Source: Allobosea sp. 117 (lineage in GTDB: Bacteria; Pseudomonadota; Alphaproteobacteria; Rhizobiales; Xanthobacteraceae). From it: a stretch of DNA of 64,000 nt. The first letter of the stretch is position 1; the number at the start of each line of letters is the position of its first letter. Positions 16,922 to 24,849 of this stretch are shown piece by piece. Under the pieces are notes generated by a model that saw nothing but the letters and a program-made list of their open reading frames with translations, did not search any database and was not told the DNA's origin. The translations under genes were made by a program, and so were the position numbers. Where the stretch lies: contig NZ_JNLC01000010.1 in NCBI RefSeq assembly GCF_000702305.1, positions 372,001 to 436,000 of the forward strand, in the 5' to 3' direction.

Positions 16922-18441
16922 GCGCCCCCGCCCCGATCCTCGAACTGCGGGAAGTCCGCAAGAGCTTCGGGCCGATCGAGGTGCTGCACGGCATCGACTT
17001 CGCGCTCCGCCCCGGCGAGGTGCACGCGCTGATCGGCGAGAACGGCGCCGGCAAGTCGACCATCATGAAGATTCTCGGCGGGTTCCTGCCGCCGAGCTCG
17101 GGCGAGGTGCTGCTGGACGGCCGCCCCGCGCCCTATGCCTCCGGTGCCGCCGCCGAGGCGGCGGGCGTGGTGGTGATCCATCAGGAATTCAATCTCGCCC
17201 CAGACCTCACCGTCACCGAGAATGTCTTTCTCGGGCGTGAGCTCGGGCGCTTGTTCCTCGACCACCGCGCCATGCGCGCGGGTACGCAGAAGCTGCTCGA
17301 CGAGCTCGGCAGCCGCATCAGCCCGGACGCCCGCATCCGCGACCTGCCGGTCTCCGACCGCCAGATGGTCGAGATCGCCAAGGCGCTGTCGCGCAATGCG
17401 CGCGTGCTGATCATGGACGAGCCCTCGGCGGTGCTGACCAGCCGCGAGGTCGAGGTGCTGTTCCGGCAGATCGACCGGCTGCGGGCGCAGGGCGTGGCCC
17501 TGCTCTACACCTCGCACCGGCTGGAGGAGGTCAGCCGCCTCGCCGACCGCATCACCGTGCTGCGCGACGGAACGGTGGTGCGCCGCGCGTTGCGCGGGGA
17601 GCTGACCGAGGACGGCATGGCGACCGCCATGGTCGGTCGCGACCTTGAGGACATCTATCCGCCGCGCCGGCACGTGGCGGGCAGCGTGGCGCTCGAGGTG
17701 ACCGGATTCTCCGTGCCGCCGCTGGTGCACGACGTCTCCTTCACGCTGAGGCGCGGCGAGGTGCTCGGCATATCGGGGCTGGTCGGCTCCGGCCGCACCG
17801 AGCTCGCCGAGGGACTGGTCGGGCTGCGTCCCGCCAGCGGCGAGATCCGCCGTGCCGGCATGCCCGTGCATATCCGCTCGGTGCGCGAGGCCGCCGCCCA
17901 CGGCATGGCCTATCTGACCGAGGACCGGAAGGAGCGCGGCCTGCTGCTCGACAAGTCGCTGCGCGAGAACCTCACTTTGTCCAACCTGCCGGATTTCGGA
18001 ACACCCTTCCTCTCCGCGGCGCGCGAGGAGGGGGCGCTGAGCCGCGCGATCGCCGATTTCGACATCCGGGCGCCACGCCGCGACATGGCGGTCGGCAACC
18101 TCTCCGGCGGCAACCAGCAGAAGCTGCTGCTCGCCAAGACCCTGCTGTCCGATCCCGAGATCGTCATCATCGACGAGCCGACGCGCGGCATCGACGTCGG
18201 TACGCGCAGCCAGATCTACGCCTTCATCGACCGGCTGGCCTGTGAAGGGCGCAGCGTCATCGTCATCTCATCCGACATGCCGGAGATCCTCGGCCTGTCC
18301 GACCGCGTGCTGGTGATGCGCCACGGTCGGCTCGCCGGCGAGCTTGCAGGCGAGCGCATCTCCGAGACCGCTGTGGTGCGGCTGGTGATGGGAACGGCCG
18401 AGGAAGCGCCCGGAGAAACCGAGGAGACCTCCCATGTCTGA
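16918..18441 (+). CDS. Sugar ABC transporter ATP-binding protein (RbsA/MglA type, two ATPase domains)
   Basis: A 507-residue fused double ATPase that powers a CUT2-class sugar importer. Domain 1 (about 8-240) has Walker A GENGAGKST at 40-48, Q-loop HQEFN and Walker B VLIMDEPS. Domain 2 (about 255-495) has the degenerate P-loop GLVGSGRTE near 286-294, signature LSGGNQQK near 396 and Walker B IVIIDEPTRGIDVG. The signature of domain 1 is replaced by LPVSDRQMVEIAKAL, as is normal for this class. The GTG start overlaps the preceding TGA. A long in-frame extension upstream is an artefact. It overlaps the permease by 8 bases. Confidence 0.93.
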   Translation: MSAPAPILELREVRKSFGPIEVLHGIDFALRPGEVHALIGENGAGKSTIMKILGGFLPPSSGEVLLDGRPAPYASGAAAEAAGVVVIHQEFNLAPDLTVTENVFLGRELGRLFLDHRAMRAGTQKLLDELGSRISPDARIRDLPVSDRQMVEIAKALSRNARVLIMDEPSAVLTSREVEVLFRQIDRLRAQGVALLYTSHRLEEVSRLADRITVLRDGTVVRRALRGELTEDGMATAMVGRDLEDIYPPRRHVAGSVALEVTGFSVPPLVHDVSFTLRRGEVLGISGLVGSGRTELAEGLVGLRPASGEIRRAGMPVHIRSVREAAAHGMAYLTEDRKERGLLLDKSLRENLTLSNLPDFGTPFLSAAREEGALSRAIADFDIRAPRRDMAVGNLSGGNQQKLLLAKTLLSDPEIVIIDEPTRGIDVGTRSQIYAFIDRLACEGRSVIVISSDMPEILGLSDRVLVMRHGRLAGELAGERISETAVVRLVMGTAEEAPGETEETSHV

Positions 18442-19426
18442 CGCGGCGCTGCGCACCGCCTCGTTCCGGCTGCCCGGCCTCTCGGCGCTCGGGCCGCTGC
18501 TGGCGCTGATCCTGCTCGTCGTGCTCGGCGCCTTCCTTAACGACAATTTCCTCTCGGCCGGCAACGTCACCAACGTGCTGGCCCGCTCCGCCTTCATCGG
18601 CATGATCGCGGTGGGGATGACCTTCGTCATCACCTCCGGCGGCCTCGACCTGTCGGTCGGCTCGATGGCCGCCTTCATCGCCGGGGTGATGATCCTCGCC
18701 ATGAACGCCCTGCTGCCCGCTATGGGCGTCGGGGTGCCGCTGATCCTAGCAGGCATGGCCATCGCGCTGGCCATCGGCCTCTTGGCGGGGCTGACCAACG
18801 GCCTCCTGGTCACCCAAGCTCGGATCGAACCCTTCATCGTCACGCTCGGCACGATGGGGATCTTCCGCTCGCTCGTCACCTGGCTGGCCGACGGCGGCAC
18901 CATCAGCCTCGACTTCGCGGTGCGCCAATTCTATCGGCCGGTCTACTATTCCGGCCTGTTCGGCGTCGCCTGGCCGATCCTCGTCTTCGCGCTGGTCGCC
19001 GTCGCCGGCCAGATCGCCATGCGCCACACCCGCTTCGGGCGTTACTGCGAGGCGATCGGCTCCAATGACCGGGTGGCGCGCTACTCGGCGGTGAGCGTCG
19101 ACCGCGTGCGGCTGATGACCTATGTGCTGCTCGGGCTGCTCGTGGGCCTCGCCACCATCATGTACGTGCCGCGCCTCGGCTCGGCCTCCGGTTCCACTGG
19201 CATGCTGTGGGAGCTCGAGGCGATCGCCGCCGTCATCATCGGTGGCACCGCGCTCAAGGGCGGCTATGGCCGTGTCTGGGGCACGGTGGTCGGCGTTCTG
19301 ATCCTCAGCCTGATCGACAACATCCTGAACCTGGCCGACCTGGTCTCGCCTTATCTCAACGGGGCGATCCAGGGGGTCATCATCGTGCTCGCGGTGGTTC
19401 TCCAGCGCGGGAAATCATCCGCCTGA
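18434..19426 (+). CDS. Sugar ABC transporter permease (RbsC type)
   Basis: A 330-residue inner-membrane permease with about 8-10 hydrophobic helices and the CUT2 permease motifs GMTFVITSGGLDLSVGSMAA, EAIGSNDRVARYSAV and AAVIIGGTALKGGYG. It forms the channel for the RbsA-type ATPase just upstream, and its start overlaps that gene. A 27-base gap with GGGAGGAA leads to the binding-protein gene. Only one permease gene is present, as expected for a homodimeric CUT2 channel. Confidence 0.93.
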   Translation: MSDAALRTASFRLPGLSALGPLLALILLVVLGAFLNDNFLSAGNVTNVLARSAFIGMIAVGMTFVITSGGLDLSVGSMAAFIAGVMILAMNALLPAMGVGVPLILAGMAIALAIGLLAGLTNGLLVTQARIEPFIVTLGTMGIFRSLVTWLADGGTISLDFAVRQFYRPVYYSGLFGVAWPILVFALVAVAGQIAMRHTRFGRYCEAIGSNDRVARYSAVSVDRVRLMTYVLLGLLVGLATIMYVPRLGSASGSTGMLWELEAIAAVIIGGTALKGGYGRVWGTVVGVLILSLIDNILNLADLVSPYLNGAIQGVIIVLAVVLQRGKSSA

Positions 19427-19453
19427 GAGCGGAACAACGGGAGGAAACACGAA

Positions 19454-20419
19454 ATGGAACGCAGGACATTCCTCGCCACCACGGCGCTTGCAGCCGCCGC
19501 GGCCGCCGCCGGCCTCTCCGTGCCCGCGGCGGCGCAGGGCAAGAAGGTGACGATCGGCGTCTCGATCCCCTCGGCGACGCACGGCTTCATGGGCGGCCTC
19601 AACTGGCACGCGCAGGAGACCATCAAGCGGCTGAAGGCGACCTACCCGAACCTCGATTTCGTGCTGGCCACCGCCGGCGCGGTGGGCAAGCAGGTGAACG
19701 ACATCGAGGACATGATGGCGACGCGCAACATCGATGCGCTGGTCGTGCTGCCCTTCGAATCCGAGCCGCTCACCAGCCCGGTCAAGGCGGTGAAGGATGC
19801 CGGAAAATGGGTCACGGTGGTCGACCGCGGTCTGTCGCAGGCCGGTATCGAGGATCTCTATGTCGCCGGCGACAACACCGCCTTCGGTCGCGTCGCGGGC
19901 GAGTATTTCCGCGCCAATCTCAAGTCGGGCGCCAAGATCGTGGTGCTGCGCGGGATCCCGACCACGCTCGACAATGAGCGTGTCGATGCCTTCAGAAAGG
20001 CCATCGACGGCTCGGGCATCGAAATTCTGGACGCGCAGCACGGCAACTGGAACCGCGACAAGGCCTTCTCGGTGATGCAGGACTATCTGTCCAAGCACAA
20101 GAAGATCGACGCGGTGTGGGCGGCGGACGACGACATGGCGATCGGCGTGCTCGAAGCCATCGCCCAGTCGGGCCGCCAGAAGGAGATGTGGGTGGTCGGC
20201 GGCGCCGGCATGAAGGAGATCGTGAAGCGGATCATGGACAAGGACCCGCAGCTTCCGGTCGACGTCACCTATCCGCCCGCGCTCATCTCCACCGCGCTGG
20301 AGATCACCGCGCTGCGCTTCGTCTCCGACACGCCGGTCTATGGCCGCTTCATCATCGGCTCGACGCTGATCACGCCGGACAACGCCAAGCAGTTCTACTT
20401 CCCCGACAGCCCGTTCTGA
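19454..20419 (+). CDS. Sugar ABC transporter periplasmic substrate-binding protein (RbsB type)
   Basis: A 321-residue secreted receptor of the peripla_BP_4 family. The N terminus MERRTFLATTALAAAAAAAG followed by AAAQ has a twin-arginine-like RRTFL and a hydrophobic core, so export could be by Tat or Sec. The mature part has the family motif VGVSIPS-like TIGVSIPSATHGFMGG, IDALVVLPFES, VVDRGL and AVWAADDDMAIGVLEAI. It is the last gene of the operon; this order (ATPase, permease, binding protein) is common in CUT2 systems. A short GC hairpin lies 45 bases after the stop. Confidence 0.92.
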   Translation: MERRTFLATTALAAAAAAAGLSVPAAAQGKKVTIGVSIPSATHGFMGGLNWHAQETIKRLKATYPNLDFVLATAGAVGKQVNDIEDMMATRNIDALVVLPFESEPLTSPVKAVKDAGKWVTVVDRGLSQAGIEDLYVAGDNTAFGRVAGEYFRANLKSGAKIVVLRGIPTTLDNERVDAFRKAIDGSGIEILDAQHGNWNRDKAFSVMQDYLSKHKKIDAVWAADDDMAIGVLEAIAQSGRQKEMWVVGGAGMKEIVKRIMDKDPQLPVDVTYPPALISTALEITALRFVSDTPVYGRFIIGSTLITPDNAKQFYFPDSPF

Positions 20420-20463
20420 GCCCGCGCGGCACAGTTCGCCGGATCGCGTGGCAGATATTCCAT

Positions 20464-20487
20464 GGTGCCGGGCAGGCTCCCGGCACC
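20464..20487. terminator. Hairpin terminator between convergent operons
   Basis: GGTGCCGGG, a 6-base loop, then CCCGGCACC: a perfect 9-bp GC-rich stem between the binding-protein stop and the convergent GntR stop. There is no T-tract on either side, so termination strength is uncertain. Confidence 0.45.
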
Positions 20488-20524
20488 TCAGCCGGGCGAC
20501 CCGGCACGCGGCTCCCGCGGGCGT

Positions 20525-21268
20525 TCAGATTTCGCCGAGGATGGTGTCGGCGAGGCCGGCGACCGTCTCGACATGCGCGAGGCTCGCATCATAGGCGGCG
20601 GCGCCGTCGCGCCGCCGGATCGCGTCGTGGAGCCGGCGCATCTCGCCGATCGCAGTCTCATGGCGTCCGGAGGTCGCGATGGTCATGCCGCGCAGATGGT
20701 TGATGCGGGCGTGCAGCGAGCGCACCACGTCCCACGCGACCACCTTGCCGGCGGACAGGAAGAGCTTCTCGTAGAATTCGGTGGTCGCCTTCAGCACGTC
20801 GCGCGGGCTGCCCTCGCGAAACGCCGCGTCGATGCGGTCGATCGCCTCGCCGAGGGCGTCGATGTCGCGCTCGCTGGCATGAAGCGCGCAGGCACGGGCT
20901 GCCTCGCTCTCCAGAAGACCCCGGATTTCATAGATCTGCGCCGCCTGGGCGGGGTCGGGCTTGGTCACGGCTGGGCCCTGATGCGGGATGGTCTCGACCA
21001 GCCCCTCCGCCTCCAGATGGCGCAACACCTCGCGCACCACGCTGCGGCTCACGCCGAGTCGCTCGCATAGAGTCCGCTCGACCAGCCGCTCGCCGGGCCG
21101 GAAGCGGAAATCGAGGATGGCGTCCCGCATCTTCTCGAGCGTCAGGCTGCGCAGCGTGGCGACGCTGCGCTCCACCTTCATGCCTTCGGAATCCTCCACG
21201 GCCGCTCCTGCCGCCTGCACGTCCATGCGTTCGCCCGCTCGCATCGTCCCCGAAACCGCCGCGCCCAT
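20525..21268 (-). CDS. GntR family regulator with FCD (FadR-type) sensor domain
   Basis: About 247 residues. The winged-helix N-terminal domain (ERTLCERLGVSRSVVREVLRHLEAEGLV) is followed by an all-helical FCD ligand domain with the metal-binding-type Asp/His residues (EIRGLLESEAA, TEFYEKLF, RRLHDAIRRRDGAAA, SLAHVETV). It is divergent from the AA_synth/flavin-oxygenase operon and most likely represses it until a small carboxylate-like effector binds. The start is uncertain: ATG 21268 is chosen because the longer reading to 21370 would run through the palindromic operator; ATGs at about 21238, 21220 and 21181 are alternatives. Confidence 0.85.
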   Translation of the reverse strand: MGAAVSGTMRAGERMDVQAAGAAVEDSEGMKVERSVATLRSLTLEKMRDAILDFRFRPGERLVERTLCERLGVSRSVVREVLRHLEAEGLVETIPHQGPAVTKPDPAQAAQIYEIRGLLESEAARACALHASERDIDALGEAIDRIDAAFREGSPRDVLKATTEFYEKLFLSAGKVVAWDVVRSLHARINHLRGMTIATSGRHETAIGEMRRLHDAIRRRDGAAAYDASLAHVETVAGLADTILGEI

Positions 21269-21335
21269 CGTGGTCCATTCTCCGCGTCTTGTCGCCCGGC
21301 TTCGTCGCAGAACGGCAATTGACGCGATCATATTA

Positions 21336-21347
21336 TGGTATACCATC
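21336..21347. promoter_or_regulatory. GntR/FCD operator (ATGGTATACCAT)
   Basis: A perfect 12-bp palindrome containing TGGTATACCA, the kind of core seen for many FadR-subfamily regulators. It lies 38 bases before the AA_synth ATG and about 68 bases from the preferred GntR start. A TTGACG hexamer is at 21320-21325. The position suits shared repression of both divergent genes. Confidence 0.75.
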
Positions 21348-21384
21348 ATATGGAATAGCTCATCCAGCAACAGAGCGATCTGCC

Positions 21385-22005
21385 ATGCCGCTGCACCTTC
21401 GGAAGCTCGTCACCTATTCGGAAACTACGCTGATCGAAGGTGGCCGCGCCGCTCCCAAGCCGTTGCATCTGTTCGCTGTCGCGGCCGTTCTGCGCAATCC
21501 GTGGGCGGGGCGGGGCTTTGTCGAGGACCTGAAGCCGGAGATCCACGCCATAGCGCCGGGTCTCGGCGAGACGCTGACCGCCGAGATCATCCGCATGGCG
21601 GGCTCGGGCGAGGCCGTGGAGGGCTATGGCAAGGCCGCCGTGGTCGGCACCTCCGGTGAGGTGGAGCACGCCTCGGCCCTCATCCACACGCTGCGGTTCG
21701 GCAACCATTTCCGCAAGGCGGTTGGGGCCAAGAGCTATCTGTCCTTCACCAATACGCGCGGCGGTCCGAACGCCCCGGTCGTCATCCCGCTGATGCACAA
21801 GCTCGACGAGGGCATGCGGTCCCACTACCTCACCATCCAGTTCTCGATCCTCGACGCGCCGGCGCCGGACGAGATCGTGGTGGCGCTCGGCGCCTCGATC
21901 GGTGGGCGGCCCCATCACCGCATCGGCGACCGCTATCAGGACCTGAAGGACCTCGGCAGCACGCAGGAACTCGGCGCCGGCCAGGACGCCGCGACCCATG
22001 CCTGA
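21385..22005 (+). CDS. AA_synth (DUF1185) family protein
   Basis: A 206-residue protein of the 'amino acid synthesis' Pfam family, named by homology rather than by a known reaction. Visible motifs are LRNPWAGRGFVEDL (about 37-50), GKAAVVGTSGEVEHASALIHTLRFGNHFR and KSYLSFTNTRGGPNAPVVIPLMHK. The protein has no signal peptide or membrane segment and is probably a cytoplasmic oligomer. It is the first gene of the flavin-oxygenase operon and overlaps the fusion enzyme by 8 bases. In my recollection members often sit next to flavin-dependent oxygenases and amidases, which fits. A role in binding or converting a small metabolite of that pathway is inference. Confidence 0.8.
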   Translation: MPLHLRKLVTYSETTLIEGGRAAPKPLHLFAVAAVLRNPWAGRGFVEDLKPEIHAIAPGLGETLTAEIIRMAGSGEAVEGYGKAAVVGTSGEVEHASALIHTLRFGNHFRKAVGAKSYLSFTNTRGGPNAPVVIPLMHKLDEGMRSHYLTIQFSILDAPAPDEIVVALGASIGGRPHHRIGDRYQDLKDLGSTQELGAGQDAATHA

Positions 22006-23767
22006 GCCGCGCATCGCCGCCTATATCGGCCGCGACGGCCGGCCGGGCCGCATCCGCTACCGGCGCGAGGGCGTCGCCGGCGGCGTGCCGGTGGTGCTGA
22101 TCCATGGCGTCGGCATGGCGATCGAGGCCTGGGAGCCGCAGATCGCGGCGCTGGCGGCGCGCTACGACGTGATCGCGCTGGACATGCTGGGCCATGGCGG
22201 CTCCAGCCTGCCACCGGAGGATGCGCGGCTGTCCGACTACAGCGACGCGGTGATCGCCCTGCTCGACACGCTGGGCCTTCCCGCCGCGGCGGTGGTCGGC
22301 CATTCGATGGGCGCGCTGGTGGCGCTCGAGGTCGCGCTCTCTCATCCCGCGCGTGTCATCGGCGTCGCCGCGCTGAACGCCGTGTTCTGCCGCACGCCGG
22401 AGCAGCGCGCCGCCGTGCTTGCCCGCGCCGCCTCGCTCGCCGAGGAGGGCAGCGTCGCCTCGCATGAGGCCGCCGTCGCCCGCTGGTTCGGCGAGCCGGT
22501 GCCGCCGGAGCTGGACGCCGCCGCGCGCGGCGTCGCCGAGCTGCTCGGAAACTGCGATCCGGTCGGCTATGCCCGCACCTATGCGCTCTTTGCCGCCTCC
22601 GACGAGGCGCATCGCGACCGTCTGCGCGATCTTGCCGTGCCGGCGCTGTTCATGACCGCCGACGGCGACGCGAACTCCACGCCCGCCATGTCGGAGGCGA
22701 TGGGCCGCCTCGCCCCGCGCGGGCGCGCCGAGGTGATCGCCGGCGAGCGGCACATGATGAACCTCACCGCCCCGGAGACGGTGAACGAGAGGCTCCTCGC
22801 CTTCCTGGCCGAGATCGCGCCGGTGCCGTTCGACCCGAAGGCGTTCCGGCAGGCGCTCGGCGCCTTCCTCACCGGCGTCACCGTGGTGACGACCCGCACG
22901 CCCGCCGGCGAATTGCGCGGCTTCACCGCCAACTCCTTCACCTCGGTCTCGCTCGATCCGCCGCTGATCCTCGTCTGCATCGCCAGGACGGCGTCCAGCT
23001 TCCCGGTGTTCGGTGCGGCGGAACATTTCGCCGTCTCCATCCTCGCGGCGGCGCAGAAGGATGTTTCGGCGCTGTTCGCCTCGAAGACCGCCGACAAGTT
23101 TGCCGGCATCGGCTGGCACACGGGCCCGACCGGCAGCCCGGTGATCGCCGGCGCCAGCGCCTGGTTCGACTGCACCCGCCACGAGGTGGTGGAGGCTGGT
23201 GACCACATCATCCTGATCGGTAGGGTGGCCGGCTTCGGCGCGTCGGCGGCCGCGCCGCTCGGCTATTGCCGCGGCGCCTATGTCGACTTCGCGCTCGGCC
23301 AGGAGGCGCTGGCGCGGCGCGATGAGCCGGCCCGCGTCGGCGCCATTCTGGAGCAGGGCGGCGCGGTGCTGCTGGTCGAGGACGGCAAGGGCGGCCTCGA
23401 CCTGCCCGCCGGCACCTGCCTCGAACCGGCGGGCAATCCGCGCAGCCTCAAGGGCGTGCTGGGCAAGCTCGGTGTCGAGGGACGGCTCGGCTTCCTGTTC
23501 GCGGTGTTCGAGACGCCCGCCAACGGGGCGGGGGGCGGCGAGGCCACCGTGTCGATCTATTACCGCGGCAGCTTTGAGGGTGCGCCGCGCCCCGGCAGCG
23601 GCGCCCGGCTCGTGGCGTTCGACGACATTCCCTGGGCGCGCCTGCCGGACGAGGCGATCCGCACCATGCTCCGTCGCTTCGTGCGCGAGCGCACCGAGGA
23701 CGCATTCGGCATCTATGTGGGCGACCACGAGCGCGGCACCGTCCATCCGCTCGCGGCGCACGCCTGA
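21998..23767 (+). CDS. Fusion of alpha/beta hydrolase, flavin reductase and NUDIX-like domain
   Basis: A 589-residue three-part protein. Residues 1-275 are an alpha/beta hydrolase with oxyanion motif LIHGVGM (34-40), nucleophile elbow GHSMG (Ser103), acid Asp222/224 and His252 in ERHMMN. Residues 280-435 are a RutF/DIM6-type FMN reductase domain (FRQALGAFLTGVTVVTTR, GFTANSFTSVSLDPPLILVC, FAGIGW, GDHIILIGRV), expected to supply reduced flavin to the adjacent monooxygenase. Residues 440-570 look like a NUDIX fold with a degenerate NUDIX box (LPAGTCLEPAGNPRSLKGVLGKLGVEG), so catalysis there is doubtful. The reading frame is continuous. It resembles RutD and RutF joined together. Confidence 0.85.
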   Translation: MPEPRIAAYIGRDGRPGRIRYRREGVAGGVPVVLIHGVGMAIEAWEPQIAALAARYDVIALDMLGHGGSSLPPEDARLSDYSDAVIALLDTLGLPAAAVVGHSMGALVALEVALSHPARVIGVAALNAVFCRTPEQRAAVLARAASLAEEGSVASHEAAVARWFGEPVPPELDAAARGVAELLGNCDPVGYARTYALFAASDEAHRDRLRDLAVPALFMTADGDANSTPAMSEAMGRLAPRGRAEVIAGERHMMNLTAPETVNERLLAFLAEIAPVPFDPKAFRQALGAFLTGVTVVTTRTPAGELRGFTANSFTSVSLDPPLILVCIARTASSFPVFGAAEHFAVSILAAAQKDVSALFASKTADKFAGIGWHTGPTGSPVIAGASAWFDCTRHEVVEAGDHIILIGRVAGFGASAAAPLGYCRGAYVDFALGQEALARRDEPARVGAILEQGGAVLLVEDGKGGLDLPAGTCLEPAGNPRSLKGVLGKLGVEGRLGFLFAVFETPANGAGGGEATVSIYYRGSFEGAPRPGSGARLVAFDDIPWARLPDEAIRTMLRRFVRERTEDAFGIYVGDHERGTVHPLAAHA

Positions 23768-23788
23768 GGCACATCGGGGATCACGGAC

Positions 23789-24838
23789 ATGAAATTCTCC
23801 CTCTTCCTTCATATGGAGCGTTCCGACCCGTCGATCCCGCACCGCCGGCTGTTCGACGAGCTGGAGGAGCTCGCGTTGACCGCCGAGGCCGCCGGCTTCG
23901 AGACGGCGTGGATCGGCGAGCATCACGCGATGGAGTTCACCATCGCGCCCAACCCCTTCATCCAGCTCGCCCATCTCGCCGCGCGCACCTCGACCATCCG
24001 GCTCGGCACCGGCAATGTCGTCGCCCCGTTCTGGAATCCGATCCGCCTCGCCGGAGAGGCGGCGATGATGGACGTCGCCTGCAATGGCCGGCTCGATCTC
24101 GGCATCGCCCGCGGCGCCTACAGCTTCGAATATGAGCGGATGCTGCCGGGCCTCGATGCCATGGGCGCCGGCCTCAGGATGCGCGAGCTGGTGCCGGCGG
24201 TGAAGAAGCTGTGGGAGGGCGACTACGCCCATGAGGGCCAGTTCTGGTCCTTCCCCACCTCCACCGCCTCGCCGAAGCCCGTCCAGAGTGGCGGCCCGCC
24301 GATCTGGATCGCCGCGCGCGACCCGAATAGCCACGACTTCGCCGTCGCCAATGGCTGCAACGTGCAGGTGACGCCGCTCGCCTCGGGCGACGGCGAGGTG
24401 GTGAGCCTGATGGAGCGCTTCCAGGCCGCGCTCGCCAACCATCCGGAGGTGCCGCGCCCGCAGATCATGCTGCTGCAGCACACCTTCGTCACCGACTCGG
24501 AGGCGGAGACGCAGGCGCTCGCCGACGACCTCTCCGCCTTCTACTGCCTGTTCGGTGCCTGGTTCGCCAACAAGCGGCCGATCCGCCAGGCCATCATGGC
24601 GCCGCTCTCGCCCGAGGAGCGGGCGGCCTATCCGCAATACGCCCCGGACATCGTGCGCAGGAACCTCGTGCTCGGCCAGCCCGACGAGGTGATCGCGCGG
24701 ATCAAATCCTACGAGGCGCTCGGCTTCGATCAGTTCTCGCTCTGGATCGACGGCGACCTCAGCCATGCCCGCAAGAAGAAGTCGCTCGACCTCTTCATCC
24801 GTCACGTCATGCCGGCCTTCGCGCCGGTCTACGCGTGA
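23789..24838 (+). CDS. LLM class flavin-dependent monooxygenase (luciferase-like)
   Basis: A 349-residue luciferase-like TIM-barrel oxygenase with family motifs AAGFETAWIGEHH, IRLGTGNVVAPFWNPIRLAGEAAMMD, GRLDLGIARGAY and PPIWIAARDPNSHDFA. These enzymes use reduced FMN and O2; RutA-type members open ring amides through a flavin peroxide or N-oxide. The upstream fusion protein contains the flavin reductase domain that would supply FMNH2, so the two form a two-component oxygenase. It follows the fusion gene by 21 bases. The substrate is unknown. Confidence 0.9.
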   Translation: MKFSLFLHMERSDPSIPHRRLFDELEELALTAEAAGFETAWIGEHHAMEFTIAPNPFIQLAHLAARTSTIRLGTGNVVAPFWNPIRLAGEAAMMDVACNGRLDLGIARGAYSFEYERMLPGLDAMGAGLRMRELVPAVKKLWEGDYAHEGQFWSFPTSTASPKPVQSGGPPIWIAARDPNSHDFAVANGCNVQVTPLASGDGEVVSLMERFQAALANHPEVPRPQIMLLQHTFVTDSEAETQALADDLSAFYCLFGAWFANKRPIRQAIMAPLSPEERAAYPQYAPDIVRRNLVLGQPDEVIARIKSYEALGFDQFSLWIDGDLSHARKKKSLDLFIRHVMPAFAPVYA

Positions 24839-24849
24839 GGGAGGCGGCG

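Noticed and set aside
20428-20520. A rho-independent terminator with T-tract after the sugar operon
   Set aside because: Only a GC-rich hairpin is present with no run of T on either strand, so it is listed with low confidence.
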